Assembly: GCA_002421845.1 (NCBI GenBank)
Contig: DISL01000037.1
Coordinates: 22,847-86,846 of the forward strand
Source of the DNA: Epsilonproteobacteria bacterium UBA6211
GTDB taxonomy: Bacteria > Campylobacterota > Campylobacteria > Campylobacterales > Arcobacteraceae
Direction of reading: 5' to 3'
DNA: 64,000 nt
In this document: positions 16,883-24,942 of the stretch, one piece after another
Layout: each line of letters begins with the position of its first letter
Numbering within the stretch: position 1 is the first letter of the stretch
Translations under genes and position numbers: made by a program
The notes under the pieces: generated by a model
The model's database searches: none
The model's input: only the letters and a program-made list of their open reading frames with translations
What the model was told of the DNA's origin: nothing

Positions 16883-17012
16883 TGTACAACCTTTTATTTT
16901 GTAACAATTTGATATACACAAAGTGTTCCTTTAAAATAATAAGATGTTTAATAATTATTTTATATATAATGTGATAGAATCACTACAATTTAATTACAAA
17001 GGTCATTTATAA

Positions 17013-18875
17013 ATGAATCAACAAAACTTTCGTAAAATGTTTACCGTATATTTTATCATATTCGGTATAGTTATAACTTTCTTTGCTACATTTGTAAGTT
17101 ATGAAATACAGATGATGAATACATCAGATACAATCAAAAAACAAGCTGAAGAGATATTGTTTATCAAAACAAATAATATATTAAAACCTACGATAACACA
17201 AATGGAAGAGGTTGTTGATTCACTTACTTATAATAAAAATTTACAAAAATACATCATTACACAAGATGAAAATATAAGACAAAATTTAGAGGATACTTTT
17301 TTAGCAATTACGGCAACAAACAACCAAATTATGCAATTACGGTATATTGATGCTAACGGTATGGAAATAATAAGAGTCGATAGGCAAAATGAAAGTAGTT
17401 CTCCTTTTGTCGTAGCACGAGAAAAACTACAAGATAAAAGCTCACGAGATTATTTTCAAATAGTTTCAAAAATGACAAAATCCGAGCTTTGGCGTTCTCA
17501 GATTGATTTGAATATAGAAAACGGAAAGATAGAGGTTCCTTATCGTCCAACTTTCCGTATAGCAAAACCTATTTTTAGTAATCAAAACTTTGAAGGGATG
17601 GTAATAGTCAATCTTTTGACAAATAACCTTATTAAAGGTATCCAGACATCTACCGTATTTAAACATTACATCGTAGATAAAGACGGATTTTATATTATTC
17701 ACCCGAATAATGATTTTTCTTGGAATAAATATACGGGAATTAATAGAAATCTAACCGAAGATTTTCCAAATGATGCATCTGCAATACTATCAGGTGAGTC
17801 AATAGGTGAGGAGTTTTTTGCTTATTCTTTGGATTCTATCCTTGCCAATGACGACGACGCAAGATTGGTTTTGAAACCAAAAAGAGAGTATAAACAAGCT
17901 TTGATAGATGAAAAAATTAAGTCTTCGTTTATTGTTGTAATTTTGAGTATAATACTTAGTATTTTGATGGCATTATATGCTTCATCTGTACCTTCAAGGC
18001 TACAAAAAGCTCTACTGGTAGCTAATAATGAACTAAAAAGATTTGCAAAAATTATAGATAAATACGTCATAACGGCTACAACAAAAAAGAATACTACAAT
18101 TACCCATGTGAGCAGTGCTTTTTCAAAATCTAGCGGTTATACAAAAGATGAACTCATAGGTAAAAAAATAAATATGGTTCGTCATCCTGATACCGATAAA
18201 AAAGTTTTTGCAGAGATTTGGCATAGTATCGAGAACGGTCAAGAATGGTGCGGAGAAATCAAAAATAAAAGAAAAGACGGTGATGAATATTGGCTTGAAC
18301 AAAATATTATACCTATCAAAGATGAAAAAGAAGATATAGTCTCTTTTATGTCTATAGGTGTAGATATTACCGCAAAAAAACAGCTAGAAAAACTTTCATC
18401 TACGGATATGTTAACCGGCATATTTAATAGACGAAAAATAGAAGAGTTATTAAATATTGAGATTTTACGTTCAAGAAGACATCAAAGAAATCTATCTGTT
18501 ATTATGCTTGATATTGACCATTTTAAACACACAAACGATACTTTCGGTCATCATGCGGGAGATGTAGTACTTCAACAAACAGCTGAAGTTATCAAAAAAG
18601 CATTAAGACAAAGTGATATGTTTGGACGATACGGTGGGGAAGAGTTTTTGATAATATGTCCTGAAACAAATCAAGATGAAGCTATGATAGTCGCCGAGAA
18701 AGTTAGAAGTGCAGTAGATAACTTTAAATTTAAAATAGTAGAACACAAAACAATAAGTCTTGGTATAGCTGAATTTAGCGATGAAGATAGTCTGGATGAA
18801 CTTGTCAAAAAAGCTGATACGGCATTGTATCTCTCAAAGGCAGAAGGTAGAAATAAAGTAACTTTATATAAATAA
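17013..18875 (+). CDS. Membrane diguanylate cyclase (Cache-PAS-GGDEF)
   Basis: 620 residues: TM1 near 12-30, a periplasmic dCache-like sensor (35-300), TM2 near 305-328 (IVVILSIILSILMALYASSV), a PAS domain (about 345-445, ending in the typical M-S-I-G-V-D-I-T) and a GGDEF domain (455-618). The active site reads R-Y-G-G-E-E-F, and R-Q-S-D five residues earlier is an intact inhibitory I-site. It should make cyclic di-GMP in response to a periplasmic ligand. It is encoded opposite to the flanking nif genes; its 3' end is 16 bases from the left 45-bp repeat of the island. Confidence 0.9.
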   Translation: MNQQNFRKMFTVYFIIFGIVITFFATFVSYEIQMMNTSDTIKKQAEEILFIKTNNILKPTITQMEEVVDSLTYNKNLQKYIITQDENIRQNLEDTFLAITATNNQIMQLRYIDANGMEIIRVDRQNESSSPFVVAREKLQDKSSRDYFQIVSKMTKSELWRSQIDLNIENGKIEVPYRPTFRIAKPIFSNQNFEGMVIVNLLTNNLIKGIQTSTVFKHYIVDKDGFYIIHPNNDFSWNKYTGINRNLTEDFPNDASAILSGESIGEEFFAYSLDSILANDDDARLVLKPKREYKQALIDEKIKSSFIVVILSIILSILMALYASSVPSRLQKALLVANNELKRFAKIIDKYVITATTKKNTTITHVSSAFSKSSGYTKDELIGKKINMVRHPDTDKKVFAEIWHSIENGQEWCGEIKNKRKDGDEYWLEQNIIPIKDEKEDIVSFMSIGVDITAKKQLEKLSSTDMLTGIFNRRKIEELLNIEILRSRRHQRNLSVIMLDIDHFKHTNDTFGHHAGDVVLQQTAEVIKKALRQSDMFGRYGGEEFLIICPETNQDEAMIVAEKVRSAVDNFKFKIVEHKTISLGIAEFSDEDSLDELVKKADTALYLSKAEGRNKVTLYK

Positions 18876-18881
18876 GGTGAT

Positions 18882-18904
18882 AAGGGTGTTTTAGTGACAC
18901 CCTT
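18882..18904 (-). terminator. Perfect hairpin, likely original terminator of the peroxiredoxin-like gene
   Basis: AAGGGTGT (18882-18889) and ACACCCTT (18897-18904) pair perfectly; the right arm lies within the 45-bp repeat. At the other repeat copy (21906) the gene's stop is present but no hairpin. This suggests the island separated the gene from its terminator. Confidence 0.6.
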
Positions 18905-18935
18905 TGCCGGTATAAGAGCCAAAAGCACGGTTTAG
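18891..18935 (+). repeat. 45-bp direct repeat, left copy (att-like)
   Basis: Begins TTAGTGACACCC and ends GCACGGTTTAG; identical over all 45 bases to 21906-21950. The right copy encodes the C-terminus and stop of the peroxiredoxin-like protein (…GSYTGKGCH). The pair bounds a 3.0-kb insert. Confidence 0.9.
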
Positions 18936-19050
18936 TATTAATAACAAAGCTTCACAGCTTAAGCAATAGGTATTAATATTTACTCTTTAAGACATAAAGT
19001 TGTCACAACAATATTATAAACTTCTTCTATAAACTTTAGGAGAAATAATA

Positions 19051-19215
19051 ATGACAAAAATCCCAATTAATAGAACAACTACAATAAATGACGATAAATT
19101 TATACAAAAACTGCAGTTAGATTATAATTTTACTATCAGAGAATTTGAATATATCGATAAAACTTCACTAAATGAAACACCTTATAAAACGGAAATTATA
19201 ACTGTTCTTAAGTAA
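19051..19215 (+). CDS. Small hypothetical protein (54 aa) in island
   Basis: ATG preceded by TTTAGGAGAAATAATA, a good ribosome site. The product opens MTKIPINRTTTINDDKFIQK and is moderately charged, with no Cys, signal or membrane segment. It is the first gene of the 3-kb island, 60 bases before the GIY-YIG-like gene and on the same strand, so co-transcription is likely. No family recognised; it could be a small regulator or an antitoxin-like partner, but nothing in the sequence shows this. Confidence 0.5.
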   Translation: MTKIPINRTTTINDDKFIQKLQLDYNFTIREFEYIDKTSLNETPYKTEIITVLK

Positions 19216-19275
19216 GGCATTACTATGAAATTAGAAAATTTTAGGTATGATAAAAAATATTTTTAAAGGTTAGTT

Positions 19276-20112
19276 ATGGAAAATATAAAAGAAATTATAA
19301 ATATTGATTGGGAAGGGCCTTTTAGTATTGATGAGATTTTAAAAGGCACTATTGATAATCAAAAATTTAATGTAAAAAGTAGTGATATAGGCTTATATCA
19401 AATTTACGGTTCCCATCCTTTATACGGGAGTGATGTTTTGGTATATATAGGGAGAACACAAAATAAAAACGGCTTTCAATCAAGACTAAAAGATAGGTGG
19501 GTTATCAACAATGGAAATGACTCTAATAATGTAAAGATTTATTTAGGTACGATTTTTAGTGATTCTAAGAAATATACTAATGCAGAAATCAATGTCTTTA
19601 TTGAGAAAGCTGAAGTTTTAATGATAAATGCTTTAAAACCTGCATTCAATTCTTCAAATATTCAGAGTGCAAAAGATTTTGACAAAAAAGATTACATAGT
19701 TTATAACCATGGAAGCTATAGAAGCTTGTATCCAGTTTTTGATAGTGAATATTTTTGGAAAGAGTTTAAGAATTTTGCAACCGTTGATAGGATAGCAAAA
19801 GAGTATAATAATGTAAAAGTGGATAATGAAGATGAATATTATGGTTTTATAATAGAGGAGTTTGATAATTACACAATTTGGTTTGGAATTGATTATAAAA
19901 TATGGGACTCAAAGGAACATGGCTTTCCTCTGTGTTTACAAGTATATTCAAATACTAATGATGAGGTTGAAGCAGTAAATAATTTAAAAGACTTTACAAA
20001 GTTTTGTGAATACGAGGATAGTAGCTCTGTTTCTTACTTACCTTTTGGAATAGATATTACAAGACATCAAATTGAAATAAAAATTCAAGAAATAAAAAAA
20101 TTTTTGGAATAA
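19276..20112 (+). CDS. GIY-YIG-like nuclease domain protein
   Basis: 278 residues, AAAGGT ahead of the ATG. The N-terminal ~130 residues fit a GIY-YIG fold: GLYQIYG (GIY strand), VLVYIGRT (YIG strand plus Arg), FQSRLKDRW, then a helix EKAEVLMINALKPAFN with the catalytic-type Glu and the late Asn. The C-terminal half is unrecognised, rich in aromatic and acidic residues. GIY-YIG enzymes cleave DNA or repair it; here it may be a defence nuclease or the agent maintaining the element. Assignment rests on motif order, so moderate confidence. Confidence 0.6.
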   Translation: MENIKEIINIDWEGPFSIDEILKGTIDNQKFNVKSSDIGLYQIYGSHPLYGSDVLVYIGRTQNKNGFQSRLKDRWVINNGNDSNNVKIYLGTIFSDSKKYTNAEINVFIEKAEVLMINALKPAFNSSNIQSAKDFDKKDYIVYNHGSYRSLYPVFDSEYFWKEFKNFATVDRIAKEYNNVKVDNEDEYYGFIIEEFDNYTIWFGIDYKIWDSKEHGFPLCLQVYSNTNDEVEAVNNLKDFTKFCEYEDSSSVSYLPFGIDITRHQIEIKIQEIKKFLE

Positions 20113-20183
20113 ATCAAAACAGACATAAAGCTGTCATTTCAATGGTGTAAAATTGTATTATAAAATTAATACAAGGAAGTAAA

Positions 20184-20552
20184 ATGAAAAAGACACTATC
20201 ACTAAGTTTATTATTGACAAGTTTGTTATTTGGAGACAAAGTATATACTTGTAAGGTAACTCATATGAACGAAATGGTTCCATTGACCGAAAGGCAAATA
20301 GTGAGTATGGGAGAAGTGGCTACTTTAAATTTATCTTATGATAAAATAAATGTTCAAGCATCCATTGGAAATCAAGAAAAAGATTTAAAATATTTTGATA
20401 CGGATTCTTTTGGATATGACCTTTATATTAATGATGAACGGACAGATGTCATTGGAATTAGTTCTCCACAAGGAGGGAAAGAAATGCCAGGCATTTTTTT
20501 GCAAAACTGGACTCCAAATGGTAATATTAGACTTTGGTATAGGTGTAAATAA
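20184..20552 (+). CDS. Small exported hypothetical protein (122 aa)
   Basis: A signal peptide (MKKTLSLSLLLTSLLFG) is followed by a ~100-residue mature domain with two Cys, one near the N-terminus (VYTCKVT) and one three residues from the end region (LWYRCK), probably a disulfide joining the ends of a small beta-rich domain. A ribosome site (AAGGAAG) is present. It lies inside the 45-bp-repeat island between the GIY-YIG-like and WYL genes. No family recognised; predicted periplasmic. Confidence 0.6.
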   Translation: MKKTLSLSLLLTSLLFGDKVYTCKVTHMNEMVPLTERQIVSMGEVATLNLSYDKINVQASIGNQEKDLKYFDTDSFGYDLYINDERTDVIGISSPQGGKEMPGIFLQNWTPNGNIRLWYRCK

Positions 20553-20604
20553 AGCCGAAATATCTTAACATAGATATTAAAAATTTTAAAACAAAAGATA
20601 TAAA

Positions 20605-21525
20605 ATGGCATACAAACAAGACTACGATAAGATTCTTACTAGACTTACAACTATTTTAAGAAGATTAAATGAAGGAGAAGCTCTTGGTACTCAAGATTTA
20701 GCAAGTGAGTTTAATGTATCAACACGAACCATACAAAGAGATTTTAATGAACGCTTGATTTCTTTTCCTATTTTGCAAGAAAATAAAAAGTGGAAAATGC
20801 AAGATGGTTTTAAACTTGAAAAATCAACTTCAATTGAAGAAACTATTATATTAGAAATCATTGAAAAGATGAGTGAAAATATTGGTGGTCAATTTTTCTC
20901 AAAAACCAAAAAACTTTTACAAAAAATCAAAAATGATGATTATAATCCTTTTTATACAAAATTGAATTTAGAAGATATAAGTGATCAACTCATAGATGTA
21001 CAAATTCTAGGAACTGCCATCAAATCAAAAAATAGTATTATTTGCCAATATAAAGTTGATAAGCCCATAGAAGTAAATATAAACCCTCTTAAAATAGTCA
21101 ATTATGAAGGGTTTTGGTATCTTGTAGCCGTTGATGTAAGAAATGATATATTGAAAAAATATTATCTCAAAAATATATCTTGTGTAAAAATTACCGATGA
21201 AACTTTTGAAGTTAGAGAGGAGTTAGAAAATTTACTAGAAAACTCTATTTCTATTTGGTTTCAAGAAGATATAGAACCTTTTGATGTTAGGCTTTACATT
21301 GAGAGCAAAATCGCAAAATATTTTCAAAGAAAACCTATATCAAAAACACAAATTATAGAAAAACAATACCCTGATGGTAGCATTGAAATAAAAGTAACTA
21401 TTACTCATGAAATGGAGATTTTACCAATAGTCAAATATTGGCTTCCAAATATTAAAATTATTGAGCCACAATGGGTCAGTGATATTTTAGATGAACAAAT
21501 CAGTTTATATTATAAGAAAGGGTAA
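20605..21525 (+). CDS. WYL-domain transcriptional regulator
   Basis: 306 residues: an N-terminal winged helix-turn-helix (LGTQDLASEFNVSTRTIQRDFNERL, about 30-55) of the DeoR/HTH_11 type, then a WYL domain (about 130-225; the signature reads YEGFWYLVAVDVRNDILKKY with the adjacent I-N-P-L-K-I-V) and a WCX-like C-terminal extension. WYL proteins bind nucleic acid or nucleotide ligands and commonly regulate phage-defence islands. Two bases separate it from the next gene, so the two form an operon. Located in the 45-bp-repeat island, it probably controls island genes. Confidence 0.85.
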   Translation: MAYKQDYDKILTRLTTILRRLNEGEALGTQDLASEFNVSTRTIQRDFNERLISFPILQENKKWKMQDGFKLEKSTSIEETIILEIIEKMSENIGGQFFSKTKKLLQKIKNDDYNPFYTKLNLEDISDQLIDVQILGTAIKSKNSIICQYKVDKPIEVNINPLKIVNYEGFWYLVAVDVRNDILKKYYLKNISCVKITDETFEVREELENLLENSISIWFQEDIEPFDVRLYIESKIAKYFQRKPISKTQIIEKQYPDGSIEIKVTITHEMEILPIVKYWLPNIKIIEPQWVSDILDEQISLYYKKG

Positions 21526-21527
21526 AA

Positions 21528-21899
21528 ATGAACTTAAAAAGGATGCAAGAACTCTTAAATAAAAGTGCTAATACTAACCAATCTACAATATCACAAGATA
21601 ATGATACTCTTCAAGATATTATGAAGTATGAAGGTTACTCAAGAGGATTTTCAGGTTCATTAAATCAGATAAAAAAATTTTTAAAAGGTTGTTCTACAGA
21701 GTTAAAAAAAGCAAAAGGTCTTTATCTTCAATTTATTTGCAGTGAAAGCATCACTGCTTCTACTCTAGGTACAATTATGGAAGATATAAACTACTGTCTT
21801 ACTAACAATACGACTATTATTATGGAAACTTCAATCAATGAGAATATATGCTCTGGCGAATATCAAATCTTATTAACTGGATTGGAGAAGGAAAGGTAA
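21528..21899 (+). CDS. Small protein resembling the C-terminal subdomain of FtsZ
   Basis: 123 residues. The N-terminal ~45 residues are polar and probably disordered. From about residue 52 the chain resembles the FtsZ C-terminal subdomain: L-K-K-A-K-G-L-Y-L-Q-F (compare A-x-G-x-L-x-N-I), a helix, then N-T-T-I-I-M-E-T-S-I-N-E-N and E-Y-Q-I-L-L-T-G-L (compare N-x-x-I-I-F-G-x-S-I-D and E-x-R-V-T-V-I-A-T-G). The GTPase half is absent. It could bind FtsZ or a partner. Partner of the WYL regulator; ends just before the right 45-bp repeat. Homology judged by eye. Confidence 0.5.
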   Translation: MNLKRMQELLNKSANTNQSTISQDNDTLQDIMKYEGYSRGFSGSLNQIKKFLKGCSTELKKAKGLYLQFICSESITASTLGTIMEDINYCLTNNTTIIMETSINENICSGEYQILLTGLEKER

Positions 21900-21905
21900 T
21901 CCTAC

Positions 21906-21950
21906 TTAGTGACACCCTTTGCCGGTATAAGAGCCAAAAGCACGGTTTAG
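21906..21950 (+). repeat. 45-bp direct repeat, right copy (att-like)
   Basis: Identical to 18891-18935. It contains the stop codon and last 14 sense codons of the peroxiredoxin-like gene on the minus strand, so insertion left that reading frame intact. Confidence 0.9.
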
Positions 21951-22421
21951 CTCTATGGAAAGTCTTTCCAAATCGAACTCATCTGATAGGTTTTGCAATG
22001 TACTTTCATAGTAAATAGCACCGTCTTTGCCTATTATAAACAAAGCTTTGCATAGTTGGTTTTCCAACGTTCCTGAAGTTATGAGTGTACCGTACATAGT
22101 TCCAAACTCTTTGTATTTATCACAAACAGGTATAAGCTTGGATAGTGTCATATCAAATACTTTTTCTTCAGACATCACCAAAAAGCAATCAATCTCAACA
22201 ACGATATTTTGTAGATAAGTATCCAACTTTTTGATTTGTATTTCTACACCTTCAACATACGGCATACTTACTATCAAAACGACTTTTTTGGTATTGTTAT
22301 ATCCACCTATCGTAATATTTTCATTTGTTTTGGATAGTACTTTTACTTTCTCGCTTTTGTATCCAACTTCTACAAATTCATCTATAAGCTCTAATGCCTC
22401 ATCGTTGTATTTTACTCTCAT
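21906..22421 (-). CDS. Thiol-peroxidase-like protein lacking the peroxidatic Cys
   Basis: 171 residues with the Tpx/redoxin course: ITIGGYNNTKKVVLIVSMPYVEGVEIQIKKLDTYL, FGTMYGTLITSGTLENQLCKALFIIGKDGAIYYES. In Tpx the residue after the T-x-V segment is the peroxidatic Cys; here E-G-V-E-I has none. Cys residues remain elsewhere, including a terminal G-K-G-C-H. It begins 2 bases after the nifA stop, so it is coupled to nifA. Role may be structural or redox-sensing rather than catalytic. Its 3' end is the target of the 45-bp-repeat island. Confidence 0.65.
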   Translation of the reverse strand: MRVKYNDEALELIDEFVEVGYKSEKVKVLSKTNENITIGGYNNTKKVVLIVSMPYVEGVEIQIKKLDTYLQNIVVEIDCFLVMSEEKVFDMTLSKLIPVCDKYKEFGTMYGTLITSGTLENQLCKALFIIGKDGAIYYESTLQNLSDEFDLERLSIELNRAFGSYTGKGCH

Positions 22422-22422
22422 T

Positions 22423-23781
22423 TTAGTCTCTTTTCAGTGCAGGTAGAAGCAAAGACATCTCATCGTCCGTTATTCCTTCCGGTGTACCCATCAGCACTAT
22501 TCTTTCTATGGTATTTTGAAGCTCTCTTATATTCCCAGGCCACGGATAAGCACACAAAGCATCCATAGCCTGAGGAGTAATGATAACCTCTCTTTTATGG
22601 TTTTTGATAGCAGTTTCTAGGAAAAAATTTACCAGAAGTTTTATATCATCGCCCCTTGCACGAAGAGGTGGAAGATTTATAGGGATTACGTTTAGTCTGT
22701 AGTATAAATCTTCTCTGAATTTTCCCTCTTCTACCATTTTTTCTAGGTTTCTGTTGGTTGCAGCGACTAATCTTACGTTTACTTTTATAGTTTTGCTTCC
22801 TCCGACTCGCTCAAACTCACGCTCTTGCAATACCCTCAAAAGCTTTACTTGTAGATTTGGGCTTATATCACCTATCTCATCAAGGAAAAGAGTCCCTTTA
22901 TCGGCTAGTTCAAATCTCCCTTTTCTCATCTCTTTTGCATCGGTAAAAGCACCTTTTTCATGCCCAAAAAGCTCACTTTCAAGTAGTGTTTCCGTTATAG
23001 CAGCACAGTTAATTTTGACAAAAGGCTCGTTTGCCCTTTGGCTTCTTTTGTGTATAGCAGCTGCTATTAGCTCTTTTCCGGTACCTGTTTCACCTCTTAC
23101 CAAAACAGTTACGTTAGTAGATGCTATCCTCTCTATCACTTTGTAAACATCTTGCATTTTAGGGCTTTCACCTACTATATCACCGAAGTTATGAACTTTT
23201 GCATCCCACTCCATTTTGTAGTATAGTTTGAGGTCTTTTAGTTTTTCTCGTTCACTCTCTATAGTTTTGTATGAGTTGATAGCTTGAGCGAAAAGTGAAC
23301 TTATGATAGTCAGTATTCTTATGGTATCGTCAAATCCTATTTTGGTGCTTTTTACCAAACTCACACCCAAAACACCAACGACTCTTTCATTGATAAGCAT
23401 AGGTACCGCTATATAAGATACCGTATTTGAGTCTTTGCTACCGCTTTTATTTAGAAATACCAAATCCGTGTGTACGTTTGTGACCACTACAGGCTCTTTT
23501 GTTTTTGCAGCAAGTCCCGTAGCCCCTTCACCTATTTTATATCTTGCTAGATTTTCTTGCATTTTGTTGAAATCTATGGAGCTAAAAACCTCTAGTATAT
23601 TATCTTCCAAAGCATAAATAACACATTTTTGAAGATCTAGCCTATCTTTTAGTACCTTTAACGCTTTTTTCAAAGAGTTTTCCAAATCAATATTATTTGA
23701 TACCAAAAGTGCTATTTCGTATAATGTTGCCAACTCTTCTTTGATAAGGCATTCGTTTTCACAGTTTTCTATAAAGTCCAA
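22423..23781 (-). CDS. nifA: NifA, sigma-54 activator without C-terminal HTH
   Basis: 452 residues: N-terminal GAF domain (about 15-165), short linker, AAA+ domain (about 205-435) with Walker [19 protein letters not shown] (the sigma-54 contact loop, G-A-F-T-G-A in most members) and Walker [11 protein letters not shown]. It ends [16 protein letters not shown] right after the AAA+ lid. The Fis-type helix-turn-helix of usual NifA proteins (another ~50 residues) is missing and the next gene starts at once, so it is not a frameshift tail. It should activate nif sigma-54 promoters, perhaps from solution as reported for Helicobacter FlgR. Confidence 0.88.
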   Translation of the reverse strand: MDFIENCENECLIKEELATLYEIALLVSNNIDLENSLKKALKVLKDRLDLQKCVIYALEDNILEVFSSIDFNKMQENLARYKIGEGATGLAAKTKEPVVVTNVHTDLVFLNKSGSKDSNTVSYIAVPMLINERVVGVLGVSLVKSTKIGFDDTIRILTIISSLFAQAINSYKTIESEREKLKDLKLYYKMEWDAKVHNFGDIVGESPKMQDVYKVIERIASTNVTVLVRGETGTGKELIAAAIHKRSQRANEPFVKINCAAITETLLESELFGHEKGAFTDAKEMRKGRFELADKGTLFLDEIGDISPNLQVKLLRVLQEREFERVGGSKTIKVNVRLVAATNRNLEKMVEEGKFREDLYYRLNVIPINLPPLRARGDDIKLLVNFFLETAIKNHKREVIITPQAMDALCAYPWPGNIRELQNTIERIVLMGTPEGITDDEMSLLLPALKRD

Positions 23782-23860
23782 TTTAAGTCCCTCTTATAAT
23801 TCTTATAATAAAATCTTACTATTTTTTAGACAGTTTAAGTCTTGATGTATTGTATATTTT

Positions 23861-24229
23861 TTATACACTTCTTGCTAAGACGGCTTTAAGCCAAAGTGGC
23901 GGATTGTTATTTATAAGTCTTGATAAAGTAGCTAGAAAATCGCTTATTAGCTCGTTTTCATTTGTACTTTTAAGTGGATAAATATTCGCTGTTTTTACCA
24001 TAGTAGATGCTTTTGGTCCTATTTGGGCTACACATACTATATTTGCTTCTTGAATAGACTCTATTTTATAGGTGAGTTTATCGAGTTCATCTTGGATTTC
24101 ATCTTTGCTTTCTATGATTTTGACAAACTTAAACTCACTGCCGTCAAGCTCGTATAAATAAAACTCCTTACACCATCCAAAATGCTCATTTATATGTACC
24201 CCATCCGTACTTGCAAATGCTATTTTCAT
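23861..24229 (-). CDS. NifX-family FeMo-cofactor carrier protein
   Basis: 122 residues of the NifX/NifB-C/NafY fold: MKIAFASTDGVHINEHFGWCKEFYLYEL opens with the family's H-F-G (cofactor-ligating region), and ANIVCVAQIGPKASTMV is the second conserved loop. The tail NNNPPLWLKAVL matches the other NifX at 51134-51547 (GSNPPPFIKKIV). NifX carries or stores NifB-co/FeMo-co precursors between NifB and NifEN. It overlaps the Sel1-NifU gene by four bases, so the two are coupled. Two NifX-type genes plus a third relative (25271) exist here. Confidence 0.82.
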   Translation of the reverse strand: MKIAFASTDGVHINEHFGWCKEFYLYELDGSEFKFVKIIESKDEIQDELDKLTYKIESIQEANIVCVAQIGPKASTMVKTANIYPLKSTNENELISDFLATLSRLINNNPPLWLKAVLARSV

Positions 24230-24849
24230 AACGTATATACCTCTATATTTTTGTCTATTACTTCAAAAAGCGTATTGACTATCATCTGATATGTACCTGT
24301 AGATGCCAAAGTACATCCGGAACAATTACCCGTGTAGATAAGTTTTAGTTCTATTACCTCTTTGTCTATAAACTCTATGAGTTCTATTCCTCCGCCGTCT
24401 TTGTGTAAAATAGGTCTTATAAAACGATTTAATACATCTTCTATTATGTAGAGTTTGGCATCATAGTCTTTGGCTCGGAAGTCTTTATTTATAGGGTTTG
24501 ATTCATTTGCGAAAGAATCTCCGCCCATCATATTGTGTGCCATAGGGTGTCCGCTTTTTTTGGCTTGTTTCATAAAAGTAAATGCCTCTTTTAGCTTTTC
24601 CTTGTCGCTTCTATCCCCAAGCAACGTCAAAGCATATCTAAAAGACGCATTGCCGTGACCCAAAAGGGCAGCTTGTTTGAAATAATAAAGTGACTTTTCA
24701 TTGTCTTGAAGCTTTTGGTTTTGGTATATTAACCCTAGGTTATAAAGTCCTATCGGGTTTGAAAGGTTTTCTTCACTCTCCCAAATCCCAAGAGCTTTTT
24801 GTAAATCTCCGTTTTTAAACGCATTTAACGCTTCTTGATGGCTACTCAT
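24226..24849 (-). CDS. Sel1/TPR repeats fused to NifU C-terminal domain
   Basis: 207 residues. Residues 1-~115 form Sel1-like/TPR helices (IGLYNLGLIYQNQKLQDNEK, SLYYFKQAALLGHGNASFRYA). Residues ~130-207 are a NifU C-terminal (Nfu) domain: IRPILHKDGGGIELIEF and the cluster-binding T-G-N-C-S-G-C. Nfu domains hold and transfer [4Fe-4S] clusters; the repeats may recruit a client such as NifB or nitrogenase. The N-terminal IscU-like part of true NifU is replaced. Overlaps the following nifX. A heptamer hairpin (H2) lies in its leader. Confidence 0.8.
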   Translation of the reverse strand: MSSHQEALNAFKNGDLQKALGIWESEENLSNPIGLYNLGLIYQNQKLQDNEKSLYYFKQAALLGHGNASFRYALTLLGDRSDKEKLKEAFTFMKQAKKSGHPMAHNMMGGDSFANESNPINKDFRAKDYDAKLYIIEDVLNRFIRPILHKDGGGIELIEFIDKEVIELKLIYTGNCSGCTLASTGTYQMIVNTLFEVIDKNIEVYTL

Positions 24850-24863
24850 TTTTTATCCTTTCT

Positions 24864-24942
24864 TATTCGTAAGTAGTGAGTCGTTAGACGTTATTTGAAA
24901 GAAAAATACAACTCACGATTTACGATTTACGACTCACGATTT
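24864..24942. repeat. Heptamer hairpin repeat, copy H2
   Basis: Arms of degenerate TCGTRAG/CTYACGA heptamers fold on each other (ATTCGTAAGTAGTGAGTCG … CTCACGATTTACGATTTACG). Most of its central stretch (GTTGTATTTTTCTTTCAAAT on the minus strand) recurs at 31357-31412. It lies upstream of the Sel1-NifU gene and its right arm encodes the last residues of nifQ. Confidence 0.75.

Larger units (their letters stand above)
18891..21950 (+). mobile_element. 3-kb island flanked by 45-bp direct repeats
   Basis: A segment bounded by perfect 45-bp direct repeats, targeted to the 3' end of a nif-region gene and regenerating its coding end, the usual behaviour of site-specific integration. Cargo: a 54-aa protein, a GIY-YIG-like nuclease, a small exported protein, a WYL regulator and a small FtsZ-C-terminus-like protein, all on the plus strand. 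No recombinase is inside, so it would be non-autonomous or a deleted element. Cargo looks more AT-rich than neighbours, by eye. Confidence 0.7.

Noticed and set aside
16883..17012. Possible sigma-54 promoter before the SIR2-clpX pair (AGGAACACTTTGTG)
   Set aside because: GG is present but the -12 element has GT in place of GC at the right spacing, so it fails the one strict requirement.
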